In this document: piece after piece, positions 24,961-37,760 of the stretch
Numbering within the stretch: the stretch's first letter is position 1
Layout: each line of letters begins with the position of its first letter
Source of the DNA: Elephas maximus indicus
Taxonomy: Eukaryota > Chordata > Mammalia > Proboscidea > Elephantidae
Direction of reading: 5' to 3'
Assembly: GCF_024166365.1 (NCBI RefSeq)
Contig: NC_064830.1
Location: 91,132,968 to 91,196,967 of the forward strand
DNA length: 64,000 nucleotides
Program-made: the position numbers and the translations under genes
Notes under the pieces: model-generated
What the model was told of the DNA's origin: nothing
Databases searched by the model: none
Seen by the model: only the letters and a program-made list of their open reading frames with translations

Positions 24961-25499
24961 TTATTAGACTTGAGTTCCCTATCGAGTAGTTCCAGTGCCT
25001 TTTCTTCTACTGAAAGGTCACCTGGTGTTTTATTTTGATTGCTGACTGGAGTCATCCTGTCCTTTTTTTTGTTTTTGTTATACGTTTTGATAGTCTGCTG
25101 TCTGAGACATTCAGCAACTACTTTCCTCATTTATTGATTATAGGTTTGTTTTGTCCTGCTTTTTGTTTTATTTGGTTATGTCTGGGCGTGCAGTTTGGGT
25201 GTCTTTTATTTCATGCTTATCTGTGGGCATGATAGTTCTCAACACCTTCCAGGTGAGCAGAGCCAGTTGCTAAGCTATGGGGCAGTAGGGCACATCTAGC
25301 AGTTGGGGGAGGTGCAAGAATGGGTCATTTCTGGCACGAACTGGGCAGGGCAGGTCTGGTCTGGCAGGCACGATAGGGAGGTCTGCTTCAGTCCTGCTTG
25401 GGAGCTTGGTGCCTGGCAGGACCGGGCCTGGGAGTGGGGAAGAGTGGGTTCTGGCATTCACACCTGTGGTGCTGGAGGCCCTACAGGCAGTGGGGCAGG

Positions 25500-26130
25500 G
25501 TTGCTTGGTGGCATGGGGTGGTTCCTGGGGGTCTGGAGATCTGCACCAGTGGGGCACTCAGCAGGATGGGGCTAGGGACTGGCACAGGGTGGTGCCCGGG
25601 TGTCCAGCGGTCCTGCCAGTGCCACTCCAGTGAGTGGCACTCAACAAGGCAGGGGCAGGGGGTGGTGTGGGGTGGGTTTCAGGGGTCCAGAGGTCCACAA
25701 AGTGCCGCTCAGCAGCATGGAGCTTGGCACACAGTGCAGAGAGGCAGGAGGGAAGCTAGAAGCTGTGATGTGCAAAGCTAAGTGGCAGAGAGGAAGAAGA
25801 GAGAGAAACAGAAGCAAAAATGGAATTAAAGAAAGGTGGTGCAGTGGGAATCATTGGGTGGGGACAGGGCAGACCCAGGGAGGCTGTGTGCTGGTGGCTC
25901 TCTAGCCAAGCTGTGTGGCCTGTTGAGAAGGGACAGGGGTGGCACACGGGGATAGGTGAATGGGAGAAAGGAAAGGGAGAGAGAAGAAACAAAAAACCAA
26001 ACCAGAAAAATACATGGCCCTGAGGGAACCAGCCATTGGGGGGCAGGGTGGACCCAGGGTGGCATTGAGTTGGTGTCTCTCTGGTCAAGGGACTATGGCC
26101 CATTGGAAAGTGGTTGAGGCAGCATACAGG
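25500..26130 (-). repeat. Tandem repeats in the inner L1 5' UTR
   Basis: Two units of about 186 bp start near 25,845 and 26,031 (each with 'cattggg', 'gacccaggg', 'tctct', 'tggcc'). A shorter motif of about 75-85 bp recurs near 25,520, 25,595 and 25,672 (each with 'gggtc/tccag...ggtc', 'ccag...ca ctca'). GC-rich, with long spurious ORFs on both strands. Likely promoter-type monomers of the L1. Confidence 0.6.
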
Positions 26131-26719
26131 GCAGAAGGGTGGTGGGTGGGAAAGCCTGTATCTCTGGCTATTGGGTGCTCTGTTTCCTGTTGGGAACTCC
26201 GTGAACCTACCTTTCCATACTCCCTGTCCGGGGTCATTGGTGCCTGTGCTCCAGGATGGTGAATCCATGCTGCGTTAGCTGCAGAGGACCTCCACTCCAT
26301 AGCTCTCCTCATTTTCTGTTCTCTGTCAGTTTCTTCTTCCATTCGGAGTTTGATCTGGTTCTTTATCCTTTCATTTGATGCTTAGGATTCCAGGACTCCA
26401 CGTTTGTGTATCTATTTTAGTTAGTTTTTTGGGTCTTTGCTGCAGAGGGACAGCATGGTGCTTCTGCCATGTTCTTTTCTTTTATATTTTGATGAGTAGG
26501 TTTGTTAACTTTCTTTGTGGTTACCATGAAATTTACCTTTATCTTCCTAAAGCAGGAATTTATTTCTTGATATCGCCTTGACTTCTTCTCCATATGGAAA
26601 TTCTAAACCTATACCCTTTATTCCCCCTTTATGTATTAAAGTGGTCATCAGTTACAGGTTGGCATCTCTAGTTCCTTGTTGCCTGTCTTTTAGCTTTGTT
26701 TTCAAGGGTCCTTTATCAG

Positions 26720-27640
26720 GGTTGATATCTGATATTGTCATGTGTTTTAATCTCAGGTTGTTGTCTGGCATGTTGTTAGTTTTGTGTCTGAAGGGCTCCC
26801 TGTAAAATTTCTTGTAAAGTTGGTCTGGTTTTTACAAATTCCCTTAATTTCTGTTTGTTTGAAAATGTCCTAATTTCATTACCATATTTGAGGGACAATC
26901 TTCCTGGATGTGTAATTCTTGGTTGGCAGTGTTTTTCTTTCAAGGTTTTATATGTATTATCCCATTGCCATCTTGCCTGCACAGTTTCTGCCGAGTAATC
27001 AGAACTTATGTTTATTGATGCCCCTTTGTAGGTGATCTTTCTTTTTCTCGAGCTGCCTTCAGGATTCTGTCTTTGGTTTTGTAAAGTTTGATTATGATAT
27101 GTCTCAGTGTTCTTCTACTGGGATCTATCCTGTATGGGGTTCATTGTGCTTCTTGCATGGTTATCTTCTCATCTTTCATGATATTAGGGAAGTTTCCTCT
27201 CAGGATATCTTCAACAATTCTTTGTGCTTTTTGTTGACTGACTCCTCCCCTTCTGGGATTCTGATCATGTGTAAGTTATTCCTCTTGATGGTGTCTCACA
27301 TAACTCTTAGGCTTTCTTCTTTTTTTAAGTGCTCCCCAAATAGATTAGTGTCAAGGGATTGGTCTTCTGATCCTGTCTTCCATTGTTTCAGTTCTACTCC
27401 TATGACTTTCCACTGAGTTGTCAATTTCTGCAATTTCATTGTTAAACTTCTGGATTCCTAGTTGCTGTTTCTGTATCCTTTCCAACTGCCTATCATTTTG
27501 TTGTTGTAGTTTTCCTGAATTCTTCTAGTGTTTTGTCTGTGCTCTCCTTTGTTTTGCCTGTGTTCTCCATAGTTTTTTCTGTTTTCCTTGATTCCTTTGA
27601 GGACCCTATACATAGCCTTTAGAATTTCTTATCAGGAAGC
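26720..27640 (-). pseudogene. Outer L1 ORF1, decayed
   Basis: Minus-strand translation gives the same C-terminal ORF1p blocks as the inner copy (MQARWQWDNTYKTLKEKHCQP near 26,960, shown in part), followed by the KLREFVKTRP tail. The coiled-coil coding stretch lies at 27,400-27,600. Frame broken several times. Confidence 0.7.
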
Positions 27641-28139
27641 TCTATTACTTTTTCTTCCTCAGAGAGGATTTCTGTTATTATGGTCACCTGCTGGGGCCAT
27701 CTTCTCCTGCTTCTTTAGGTGGTTTGCTGTTGTCTGTTGTCTCTGGCACATTAAGGGGTTATTGTATTTATTTTTATTTCTATAATTGTTTGCTTTGTCC
27801 TGTTGTTTTGTTTTGGTGATTCCTGGCAGGTGTGCCTGGAGTGGTGCTCTTGTAGCTAGACTGGCCATGCTTCAGCCCTCCCTGTCTTTGGGAAAGTGGA
27901 GTGGTGGGTAGGTATGGGAACTCAGGCCTTTGTTTACCAATCTTGTAAGGCAGCTGAGAGTGCATTGGTTGGGCTTTGGCCTCCATCTGTCTTTGGTGGC
28001 CCAGGAGTGGGGAATGAGGCCCTTTGTGCAGGCGGAGTGGCCGATGTGGTGGGTGTGGTGGGCAAATGGGGCCGTGCTTGTCACCTCTCTCTGGTTGGAG
28101 GGAGAGGTGTGGGCATTAGAGGAGGGTGGTGGGGGAGGG

Positions 28140-28790
28140 GACGCTCACACAGTCACTCTGCCACCTCCTCTTGGGCAGGGGGGGAGAGGAATGGCAGGTG
28201 GATGTTTGCTCAAGCTTGCTGCAAGTCTGTTGGTGGGAAGAGTGAGGAAGGTGCAGTGGGTGGGTATAAGCTCACTCACTCTTCTTCCACCCTGTGCTAG
28301 GCAGGGGGAGGGAGGAAAGGGCCACGTGGGCGATGCACACGTAATCGTAGCTCCTGCCCCTCGCTGGGTGGGTTTAGGGATGGAGTTGAGCCTGCTGGAT
28401 GCACAGAGGTGCTTCCCTGCATCAAGTGAGGGGTGGAAGGGGCTGCTGGTGGATGCACACACAGTCACATATCCTCTACCCCTCACTGGGTGGGTTAAGG
28501 GATGGAGTCACGCCTGGCGAATGCATGCACAGTGGTGATGCCTTGTGTCAGGTGGGGGGAGGGAGGAAAGGGCTGCTGGGGGATGTGCACATTGTTGCAT
28601 TTCCTCTGCCCCTCGCTGGGCCAGGTTAAGGGAGAGAGTTGCACCCGATAGATGTGAACACAGTGGAGGGAGGAGGGGGCTATGGCGGATGCACTCAGTC
28701 ACGGCTCTTCCACCCCTCACTAGGCAGGTTAAGGAACAGAGTTGTGCCTGGTGGATGCATGCACAGAGGCGCCACCTCACACCAGATGGG
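28140..28790 (-). repeat. VNTR in the outer L1 5' UTR
   Basis: A GC-rich unit of about 107-127 bp is repeated at least five times. The anchor 'gatgcacac...ctcctgcccctcgctggg...ttaaggga' (abridged) starts near 28,334, 28,454, 28,581 and 28,688, with a weaker copy near 28,150. Long ORFs on both strands here are artefacts of the repeat. Confidence 0.7.
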
Positions 28791-29588
28791 GGGAAGGAGG
28801 TGGGGGTACTGGGTGAACTATCTCACTGTCCCACTGCTGCTGCCCTCCACTGGGCCTGTGGGTGGGGGGGGGTAAGTGGCAGGTGGGCACACACATGGGG
28901 GCTTGCCTAATGTCGGTCATCAGGTGGGCAAGGGGGAGAGTGGACAGGGTTGCGTGGGGTGGGGGGAAGAGGATAGGCTTGTGTTATGGTCAACTCGTCA
29001 GGCAAAGGGGTCAGGGTGTGGGACCCTCTGCCACCTCTGATCAGGATGGAATGTGTCCCTCTGGCCAGGACACCTTGTGTCCATTGCAGCCAGCAAGCAG
29101 GAGCTGTCCTCTCTTGAGTGTGAGGAGCAGTGCCGCCCAGGGATCAGTTGGGTGGGAGAGCTCCCACTGATACCCTATGAGTCCACCGTCTCCTGCGTGC
29201 ACTGAACTGAGGTCAAGGACTGCCGCTCCTGAAAATCTCTGATTCTGGATCTGGCACCCTCCCTGTCTCTGCTTCTTTCCGTGTCCATAGAGGTTCTCTG
29301 TTCTTTTTGGGAAATTTGTCCAGTTGCCTTGCTGTTTTCTGCACCCAAGGTTGCTGCTGGCTTTATCCTAAGTTAGCCTTAGCAGGCCGGGACAGCTGGC
29401 TGAGCTCCTCCATTTGCTGCTTTCGTTATTCCTTCCAACTGGTGTTCAGTTCAGTCCTTAATTTGTTTTTTGATGCTCAGGGTTCCTGGATTATTATCTG
29501 CTTCTGTTTCCCTTGTGTTTTTGGTATTTGGTGCAGGGGGTCTTTACAGTGCATGTGACTAAGCCACCATCTTGGCTCCTCCTCCTCA

Positions 29589-29930
29589 GAAGTTTAACAT
29601 TTTGGAGAGTGAGATATCAGATTTTAGATCTACACAAAGAGCACCATAAATGGTAAAGATGAAGGTAATAAAATATATTTTCGTATATGTATTGCATTAA
29701 AAGATAATTGAAGTCTAAACCAAAAACAGTAACAATGTATTGTGGGTTTATAGCATGTACAAATAAAATGTAATACGACAAAGGATGGGAAGGAGGATAA
29801 GTAAAAGGCTCTTACACTATATGTAAAGTGATATAATATTTTGAAATAGACTTGATAAGTTAAAGATACATATTGTAAAGCCTAGAACAACCATTGTAAA
29901 AAAAATATTTAACAGAGGTATAACTTAAAA
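29589..29930 (+). mobile_element. HAL1-like LINE, 3' half
   Basis: It resumes the HAL1-type 3' UTR: 'gatctacacaaagagcacca', 'gtaacaatgtattgtggg' and 'tataatattttgaaatag'. Together with 13,180-13,607 it reconstitutes one element split by the outer L1. Confidence 0.65.
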
Positions 29931-30738
29931 GCCTTTAAGAAAAGGGTTATTTCAGTGCTGGGGCACGGAAAATACAAGGTGAGCCTGGAGCATCTTGTAG
30001 TGCCAGAGTAAGGAAGTACACTAAAATCAAAATGATGGGGAGTTGTCAAAGGAACACAGGAGTCAGTCTGAAATCTCATAAGGGTTTTTTCCTTTTTGTT
30101 TAAGGCACTTCTCAAGTGAACAATTTGTTTATTTCAAGTTTCCCCAAAGTGACCACTGCAATTTCAAAATATCCCTGGTGAAACTGTGCTAGAGAAATAA
30201 ACATACTAGTTTTGTTATTGTGAGAAAACATGAAAACAGGTGTTTGCCCCAGGAAAAGCAGGGTTTTAGATTGTGAAGGCCCCACAAGAATTTCAACGGT
30301 TTGCCTGAACAAAATTGTATCCTGAAACAGCCAAATGCCAATCATCAACTGGGCCAGACAACTCTTGGTCCGGGCAGACAAATTTAAACAAAGCAACCTT
30401 CAGGGACACGAAGATAAGCTTCTTTTACTTTGACTGTTCCCCTTGTCTTGGTTACTAATTTGGATTCTCTTTCCAGCAGTTTCTCCTCACTATGAGACTG
30501 TAACCTCAGAAGTTGGCTGGTTAGTTTTGAAAGTTCCTGTAGCCCACACTGCTCCCAGACTTTATCACCAGGCCCTAATGCTCATCCTCTATTGAAGTGT
30601 GCAAACTCCTTCAGATTCAGCCGCCATTCTCAAATTGGCTTATTAAAATTTTGCAGAGCACCTGTTACTTTGCCATTCTCAGGTCTGTCAGACGTCTGAT
30701 GCTTTCCTCCACTTCCTCTTGCACAATGGCTTAAGATC
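29931..30738. other. No recognised feature
   Basis: Unique-looking sequence. The minus-strand ORF of 94 codons at 30,112-30,396 has no domain I recognise. Confidence 0.4.
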
Positions 30739-31070
30739 ACATTATGGATTGTGTCCCTCCAAAATATGTGTTGGAATCCTAACCCCTATACCTGTGGAAG
30801 TAATCCTGTTTTGGAATACAGGTTCTCTTTGTTATGTTAATGAGTCCATACCAGTTTAGAGCGTGTCCTAAACCTAATCAGCTCTGGGTTATAAAATTAG
30901 ACACGGAAAAAGAAACATGCAAGCACAAACCGGAAGACAGATGCCAAGTGAAGATCACCGATCACCAAGAAACACTGGGGATACAGAAGCTAAGAGACAA
31001 GGATCTTCCCCCAGAGCTGAGTTTTCTTCTATAGCGGGTGCTCTGAATTTGGATGGCTAGCCCTGCTGGG

Positions 31071-31233
31071 TGGAGCCCTAGTGGCATAGTGGTTAAGTGA
31101 CTGGCTGATAATCAAAAAGTTAGCAATCTGAATCCACCAGCTGCTCCTTGGAGACCCTATGGGGCAGTTCTACTCAGTCCTAAGGGTCACTATGAGTTGG
31201 AATCAACTTGATGGTAACTTTTTTGTTTGTTTG
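31071..31233 (+). mobile_element. AfroSINE
   Basis: Head 'agccctagtggcatagtggt', tail 'cactatgagttggaatcaac', then a (TTTG)n-like end. Confidence 0.88.
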
Positions 31234-31237
31234 TTTA

Positions 31238-31436
31238 GCCCTGGTGGTATAGTGGTTAAGCACTTGGATGTTAACCAAAAGTTCAGTGGTTCGAACCCAC
31301 CAGCCACTCCATGGGCGAAAGGTGGGGCAGTCTGCTTCCGTAAAGATTTACAGCCTTAGAAACCCTGTGGTGCAGTTCTACTTTGTCCTATAGGGTCACT
31401 ATGAGTCAGAATCAACTCAAAGGCAATGGGTTTTAA
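31238..31436 (+). mobile_element. AfroSINE, longer variant
   Basis: Head 'gccctggtggtatagtggtt', an extra ~30-bp middle block ('cttccgtaaagatttacagc') and tail 'cactatgagtcagaatcaac'. It abuts the preceding copy, suggesting insertion into that copy's A/T-rich tail. Confidence 0.88.
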
Positions 31437-31516
31437 AGTGTGAAAGAAAACACATTTCTGTTCTTTAAAGCAACCCATTTGTGTATTTGTTACAGCAGCA
31501 CTAGGAAACCAAGACA

Positions 31517-32225
31517 CCATATTAGTTTCATAACTGTTGGTAGTTTGTCCTCACCATATTTTAGGGTTTGTGGGGATACCCTATCACCTAGTTTTGCTGT
31601 AGATATTGCCTCATGAGTTTCAGTTTTGCTATCCTAGGTGTTCTGTGTTTTTACAGGGAGGATTTGGGGAGAATAAAAAAATTATGCCACTATCATCAAT
31701 ATCTCTCGTGTCCTGTTTTTGGAGTGCAAGGGAAACCTTTGCATAGAAATACCAGGTAGACTACCCTTTTACACTTCATTGCCTAAATAAACCAGGGACA
31801 AGGAGGATGATGTTAAACCATGATTAGCATTAAGGCTCACCTAATGGAATCAGAACAAGGGAAGAGCACATATAGGCACGTAGAGGGTGAATAAGTGAAC
31901 ATAAACAGGGCTCTACTACAGAGGAAGAAGCAAGGCTGCAGCAGCAGAGAAAGGAACAGATCTGAGTATAAAACTAACAGTGTTAAAAGCATTATTTAAA
32001 AAAATTCTTGACAGTAACCCACAGGAAGAACTGTATTTTTACATCATAACCTGGTATACACATATGCACATACAGTCATCATGAAAACAAACTTCATGAA
32101 ATACTTACTGTTACTATGTAGGAAAATAAAAACCTATTTAATTCCAAGACTTTATTAATATTTAAATACAACATATAAAAAAAATCCCTAAGAAAATACA
32201 AAGACAACATTTCATAAAGATTTTA
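31517..32225. other. No recognised feature; likely FAM200A 3' UTR in its distal part
   Basis: AT-rich sequence immediately downstream (minus strand) of the FAM200A stop. A minus-strand AATAAA-like hexamer lies around 32,150 ('tttattaata' on plus). No ORF. Confidence 0.4.
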
Positions 32226-33939
<1,714 letters not shown>

Positions 33940-34179
33940 TCAGATTCAAGAAACTGGCTGATTTGATTCGAATAATGTCTGTTTTGCAGGCTGTCCTTTC
34001 TGTCCTAGAATATGTTTTATGAGGACAGTCTCTTATTCCTGCAGGGTGGAACAATTTAATAGCAATATTAGAAAGTAATGTTGTATTGCTGTGCTGCTAA
34101 TACCTCATACAGTGCTCATGAAAACAATTCGTTAAAGCCAGTGGTGCGACATGGTAAATGAGGAATAACTGCCATTAAT

Positions 34180-34560
34180 ATTAGCTATGTGCCAGGCACA
34201 TGTGGTGCATTACATAAACTGTTCATTTAGTATTCACAGAAACCTAAGGAGGTACACATGATTATTATTCCTATTTTACAGATGAAAAATAGAAGCTCAG
34301 AAGTATTAAGTACCTTGTTTAACAACATAGAGTTACTTAGTAGAAACCCATTGCCATCAAGTCAATTCTGATTCATAGCGACCCTATAGGGCAGAGCAGA
34401 ACTGCCCCATAGGGTTTCCAATGAGCACCACGTGGATTTGAACAGCCAATCTTTTGGTTAGTGGCCAAACTCTAACCACTACGCCACCTGCGTTTCCAAT
34501 GTAGTAGAGTTAGTACTTAAGCCCCAAAGCGAAGCCCAGGGTACTAATTATGTTGCTACA
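34180..34560 (+). repeat. MIR SINE interrupted by an AfroSINE
   Basis: The left part has 'tatgtgccaggcaca', 'cctattttacagatgaaaaa' and 'aacaacatagagttact' at 34,185-34,338. The right part ('gtagagttagtacttaagcc') is at 34,502-34,555. The AfroSINE at 34,340-34,500 sits between. Confidence 0.65.
34340..34500 (-). mobile_element. AfroSINE, minus orientation
   Basis: Reversed tail 'cccattgccatcaagtcaat' at the left, reversed head 'ctaaccactacgccacctgc' at the right. Confidence 0.88.
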
Positions 34561-34570
34561 CTGCCACTCA

Positions 34571-34662
34571 AACCAAAAAACCAACCTGTTGCCATCAAGT
34601 TGATTGCGACTCAAAGCAACCCTACAGGACAGAGTAGAACTGCCCCATAGGGTTACTCTGAA
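34571..34662 (-). mobile_element. AfroSINE 3' fragment
   Basis: Reversed tail ('tgttgccatcaagttgattg') and part of the body ('agagtagaactgccccatag') only. Confidence 0.75.
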
Positions 34663-35229
34663 AAGTCATCTGGTCACTCTTAAAAAGTGGTCACCAAAGT
34701 AGGATGCACAAGATGACTCACAAGGGTACAGGGAAAAAATCAGAACTTGTATTTATACCTTAAAAATAAGAAATTAAGCTGTACTATAATTATCGCATAA
34801 ACACTGGTACATCTCATGTTACATAGGCTACATAAGTTATCCGGGAGAAAGAAAAAGATTTCTACAACACATGGGCATTGACAATGGCACCGTCACTCAT
34901 TTGTTTGCTCTTAGCATATATTTTACAGTTTATGTGAGCCTACTGGATTTATAGTATTATCTGGTTTTACTAAACTAACCCTCACAAATTAGATGTCTTA
35001 ACTGATTCTTGCAAAGAAATTATGGCAAACTGTCAACGATGGATTGGATTTTAACAAGGACAGGGAGAAGGATGCTCCAAAGAGTTATTCCATTGACTTT
35101 TTCCACTACTGGAAGTTATCAATTCCTACGAATTTTTTTTCATCCTCATTCATTAATCTCTGAAAAGCATTATAGAGGCTATCTCTTGCATTCACTTTCC
35201 TTACATTTCCATTTTTTACACAGAATTTA
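34663..35229. other. No recognised feature
   Basis: Includes an 'aaagtggtcaccaaagtagg' piece resembling the elephant-type L1 3' UTR. Otherwise unique. Confidence 0.35.
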
Positions 35230-35610
35230 GGCCCTCATTACCTCTAGCACAGATTACTGCAATGATTTTGTTTGCTTTGCCTAGCTCCAACCTCTTCATG
35301 TTTCAAATCAAACTACACCGAGGTCCGATCATACTACTGTTTCCTGTAAAAAATTAAGCATAACCCCCACCCCCATTCAAGGGTTTCCATAACATTACAC
35401 CTTTTTGTCTTACCTCCTACTTCTTCACAGATCCTATACTTGAGCCAAGCTGGCTTCCTCACAGTTCCTCAACACATTCTGATTTCCCATCTTCGTCCCT
35501 TTGCCTGGAACAACCTTTTCCACCAACTCTCTCTCTAAATTCTACCCGTTCTTGACACCCATTAAACCTTTCCTGATACCTCTAACTTTTTGTTTTGTCC
35601 TCATCTTAAA
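35230..35610. repeat. Possible old L2/MER-type repeat
   Basis: 'ctttgcctggaacaaccttt' followed by 'acccattaaacctttcctga' resembles the L2 3' region. Divergence is high, so the family is tentative. Confidence 0.35.
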
Positions 35611-36091
35611 AAATTTATTTTCTCTTTCTCAGCATTTGTGGTAGGTTATTATCCTCATCTTCCAACTGTTATAGTATCTGCTCATTTCCTTTCATTTTTA
35701 GTGATACATTTTCTGAAAATTCCATTCTGTGTCAGGTATTTTAAGATCAAAGGAAAGGAATCTTAGTTTTTGACATCTGGGTTAAAGTTTTAAAGGTGGG
35801 TGGGGGAAATAAAACATTCCTAGAAGCCTTCCCTCATAGTGACATATGAATCAAAATTAAGGTTCTCCAAGGAGGAAGTAAAACTGAAAGAGACAGGGCT
35901 GAGGTCAGGAGCACAGCCACTCCTCCCTGACTCATAAAGAGCCTCCTGGAGTGTTTTCGGACTCCTTCTGGGGAAGTGGCTGTAGAAAGACAACAATTCC
36001 AGCACCCAATCCTCTCTTGCCTTTAAACTCATTAGTTATCTCCAACACTGGTTAAGTATGTAATATTTTGATAGCTCTTACCCTGAAATTG
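35611..36091. other. No recognised feature
   Basis: Unique-looking sequence without a supported gene. Confidence 0.35.
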
Positions 36092-36262
36092 GAAACCCTG
36101 GTGGTGTACTGGTTAAGAGCTACAGCTGCTAACCAAAACGTCAGCAGTTTAAATCCACCAGGTGCTCCTTGGAAACCATATGGGGCAGTTCTACTCTGTC
36201 CTATAGGGTCGCTATGAGTCGGAATCAACTCGATGGCAACGGGTTTGGTTTTGCTTTACCCT
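36092..36262 (+). mobile_element. AfroSINE
   Basis: Complete and well preserved: head 'accctggtggtgtactggtt', tail 'gctatgagtcggaatcaact'. Confidence 0.9.
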
Positions 36263-36269
36263 GAAGTTT

Positions 36270-36440
36270 GGAGCTCTGGTGGCGCAGTGGTCAAGCATTT
36301 GGCTGCTAACCAAAAGGTCAGCAGTTTGAATCTGCCAGCCACTCCTCGGAAAACCCTATGAGACAGTTCTACTCTGTCTATACTATACAGTCACTATGAG
36401 TTGGAATTGACTTGATGACAATGGGTTTGGTTTTTTCTTT
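36270..36440 (+). mobile_element. AfroSINE
   Basis: Head 'agctctggtggcgcagtggt', tail 'cactatgagttggaattgac'. It follows the previous copy after 8-10 bp that include 'taccctgaagttt', a near copy of the sequence before the first SINE ('taccctgaaattg'). Confidence 0.9.
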
Positions 36441-36559
36441 TTAACCCTGAAATTTAATTTTTAACGCTTTCAGTTTTATCTCAACTAAACTGCTACTCAA
36501 AAGTAAAGATTGTCTTTTGCTTTCACCTCTTAACATATTTTCTTGCAACCAATCCAAAA

Positions 36560-36725
36560 ACAAAAACCAAACCCATTGCTGTCCAGTTGATTCTGACTCG
36601 TAACGACCCTATGGGGCAGAGTAGAACTGCCCCATAGGGTTTCCAAGGAGCACGTGGTGGATTGAAACCGCCAACTTTTTGGTTAGCAGCCAAACTCCTA
36701 TCCACTACGCCACCAGGTTTCCTTG
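36560..36725 (-). mobile_element. AfroSINE, minus orientation
   Basis: Reversed tail 'cccattgctgtccagttgat', reversed head 'tccactacgccaccaggttt'. 'ccttgcaaccaat' occurs on both sides (36,541 and 36,721), a clear target duplication. Confidence 0.92.
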
Positions 36726-37361
36726 CAACCAATAGACATTAAAAACTTTTTTTGTTTGAATAAGCATAATATCACTATTTTCTACCCATTTGTAGAAAGT
36801 TCAACAAATTCATTATAGACTTGGCATTTCAATACTTGAATGGGCATGTCATTTATAAAGAGATTTTACTATATTCAAGCTGTCAGATTTTTGTGTGATA
36901 AAGCAGTGAAAGCAGCACAGGTTTAAAATACAGAAATAAATTATGTGCCTGTGGTAAGTTACTTAATGTCTCCCATTATACAACCCTGTGTAACCAATCT
37001 ATTTCTCCAGCAAACACTAAGCATTTATTGATTTGCTTACAATGCATTCTCTACCGTTCATGTATTAAATGCATAGACTCTGCCTAGCACTGGCCTGTAT
37101 CATGTCTTCTTTGGTGCTCTGCCTTGTAACGGCCTCTCTCAGTGATGAAAATATCTTTCTGTGTCCTGGTGACACTGTGCAGGAAATGGAGGCTGGACAT
37201 TCGGTTTTGCTGTAACAGAATTATTCAGTTAAGTTCACTCTTCCAATGAATTACAAAGTTGGAAGGGCCCTCTGAGGTTATCCAGTTAATTTACTTAGGA
37301 AAAATGTAAAACTTGGTGGCTCTGCATGTTTTGTCCATGATCATCCTGCTAATCAATGGCA
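36726..37361. other. No recognised feature
   Basis: Unique-looking AT-rich sequence. The 'gaatta...aaagttggaagggccctctgaggttatcc' stretch near 37,250 resembles an old MIR/MER tail but is too short to call. Confidence 0.3.
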
Positions 37362-37760
37362 GTTGTTGTTGTTAGGCACCTTCGAGTCGGTTCCGATTCA
37401 TAGTGACCCTATGACAAAAGAACGAAACTCTGCCCGTCCTGCCAATTGTTGCTATGCTTGAGCGCACTGTTGCAGCCACTGTGTCCCCACTCAAATTTTG
37501 AGTGCCTTCCAACCTGATGGGCTCATCTTCCGGCACTATATCAGACAATGTTCCACTGCTACTCATAAGGTTTTCACTGGCTAATTCTTTTTAGAAGTAG
37601 ATTGCCAGGTCCTTCTTCCTAGTCTGTCTTAGTCTGGAAGCTCAGCTGAAACCTGTCCGCCATGGGTGACCCTGCTGGTGGCACAGCTTCCAGCATCACA
37701 GCAACACACAAGCCCTCCACAGTTCGACAAATTGACGGACATGTGGGGGAATCAATGGCA
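37362..37760 (-). mobile_element. RTE-related element, divergent 3' region
   Basis: It starts like other reversed RTE tails ('gttgttgttaggcaccttcg', 'ccctatgacaaaagaacgaa'). After 'gcagccactgtgtc' it departs into a different block ('ccaacctgatgggctcatct', 'agattgccaggtccttcttc'), so it is a different RTE or composite-SINE subfamily from the others in the window. Confidence 0.65.

Larger units (their letters stand above)
19719..26475 (-). mobile_element. Inner L1, minus strand, inserted in the outer L1
   Basis: It begins (minus) near 26,475 with an AACATGGCAGAAGCACCATGC-type start equivalent to the outer L1's 5' end. It runs through a GC-rich tandem 5' UTR (about 24,980-26,475), ORF1 (about 24,003-24,960), ORF2 (about 20,570-24,000) and a 3' UTR ending in a TA-rich tail at 19,719-19,745. 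The flanks 'tttctttatat' at 19,708-19,718 and 'tttcttttatat' at 26,476-26,487 form a likely target duplication. Most of the ORF2 endonuclease domain is missing: sequence jumps at about 24,000 from the ...DHKA-equivalent part of ORF2 straight to the ORF1 tail. An AfroSINE sits at 22,196-22,367. Confidence 0.75.
13608..29588 (-). mobile_element. Outer L1, near full length, minus strand (host of further insertions)
   Basis: Read on the minus strand it starts at 29,588 with an L1-type 5' terminus (GGAGGAGCCAAGATGGTGGC). It continues through a GC-rich 5' UTR (27,640-29,588), ORF1 (about 26,720-27,640), ORF2 (about 15,940-19,581) and a 3' UTR to 13,608, where a T run on the plus strand marks the poly-A. 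It is interrupted by a second L1 (19,719-26,475) and by an RTE plus LTR (about 14,625-15,620). The imperfect flanking duplications 13,594-13,607 and 29,589-29,602 (gaagttaaacttta / gaagtttaacattt) support one insertion event into a HAL1. All ORFs carry stops and frameshifts. Confidence 0.8.
30739..31516 (+). mobile_element. MaLR-like LTR carrying two AfroSINEs
   Basis: It starts near 'attatggattgtgtccctcc' and ends 'gcagcactaggaaaccaagaca' at 31,516. The middle has the LTR landmarks 'ggaatcctaacccctatacc', 'ttgttatgttaatgag' and 'gagacaaggatcttccccca'. It is the same family as 14,645-15,145. AfroSINEs occupy about 31,071-31,233 and 31,238-31,436. Confidence 0.7.

Noticed and set aside
25270-26342. 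Long overlapping ORFs on both strands (up to 170 codons)
   Set aside because: They lie in the GC-rich tandem 5' UTR of the inner L1 and are low in stops because of composition and repetition. No domain is visible.
28140-28790. CRISPR-like array of repeats
   Set aside because: Units are 107-127 bp, imperfect and contiguous, with no spacer pattern. They belong to an L1.
27896-28910. A 202-codon ORF and several others
   Set aside because: They come from the VNTR of the outer L1 5' UTR. ORFs are open in several frames at once.
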